Below are positions 5,707 to 5,750 of a stretch of 5,750 nucleotides of DNA, piece after piece. The stretch's first letter is position 1; every line of letters starts with the position of its first letter. The notes under the pieces are model-generated. The model saw only the letters and a program-made list of their open reading frames with translations. It was not told the DNA's origin and ran no database searches. Source of the DNA: VFBF01 sp034440275 (GTDB lineage Bacteria > Pseudomonadota > Alphaproteobacteria > Caulobacterales > Aquidulcibacteraceae); NCBI GenBank assembly GCA_034440275.1, contig JAWXBS010000182.1:1-5750 (forward strand), given 5' to 3'. The position numbers were made by a program, and so were the translations under genes.

Positions 5707-5750
5707 TCCGTCACGATTTCGGTTTCGGTCGGCGGGGCGACGACCACGCG
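5703..5750 (-). CDS. rimM: 16S rRNA processing protein RimM, C-terminal end only
   Basis: The minus strand from the window edge reads RVVVAPPTETEIVTE followed by TGA at 5705-5703. The valine-rich strand, then Pro-Pro and an acidic end, suits the C-terminus of RimM, the 30S maturation factor that binds uS19. The assignment rests mainly on context: rimM almost always lies directly upstream of trmD, and here the two overlap as ATGA. Only 15 residues are visible, so similarity alone proves little. Confidence 0.65.
   Translation of the reverse strand, partial: RVVVAPPTETEIVTE

Noticed and set aside
1..5750. tRNA genes, CRISPR arrays, insertion-sequence transposases, phage or toxin-antitoxin genes
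   Set aside because: I looked on both strands and saw no cloverleaf, no regularly spaced direct repeats and no transposase or phage motifs; almost all sequence is accounted for by housekeeping genes.

Overview
This is a GC-rich bacterial chromosome segment that looks alphaproteobacterial. The evidence is the rimM-trmD-rplS order, an MtaB-FtsY pair sharing one base at their junction, an FtsY with only a short N-terminal extension, and a bL19 with an Ala/Glu-rich C-terminal tail. All real genes lie on the minus strand, so transcription runs from high to low coordinates. Long plus-strand frames are antisense by-products of the codon bias. I cannot name the genus.

In transcription order: (1) The last 15 codons of a probable RimM overlap the start of trmD (tRNA m1G37 methyltransferase) by four bases. 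(2) A 126-base gap holds a palindromic REP-like hairpin just after the trmD stop and a good sigma-70-type promoter candidate, followed by rplS (ribosomal protein bL19). (3) An intrinsic terminator lies 25 bases after rplS, and a second REP-like hairpin follows it. These sit in a 149-base gap that closes the ribosomal unit. (4) A tightly packed second unit holds mtaB (t6A37 methylthiotransferase, GTG start), ftsY (SRP receptor), a YheS-type ABC-F ATPase, and the start of a DUF188/UPF0178 (YaiI-like) gene with a GTG start. Its junctions are a 1-base overlap, a 5-base gap and a 4-base overlap.

The shared theme is translation: ribosome assembly (RimM, bL19), modification of tRNA position 37 next to the anticodon (TrmD, MtaB), delivery of ribosomes to the membrane (FtsY) and probable rescue or assistance of stalled ribosomes (ABC-F).

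These are mostly housekeeping genes, and I see no evidence of a wholly new system. The most unusual spot is the left edge. There the DUF188 frame begins with an unmistakable family motif, soon loses family resemblance, and runs into a strong palindrome that reaches the window boundary. It may be a palindromic element inserted into the gene. Also worth a look are the candidate promoter and leader that would let rplS be expressed separately from trmD, and the two related REP-like hairpins in the two intergenic gaps.
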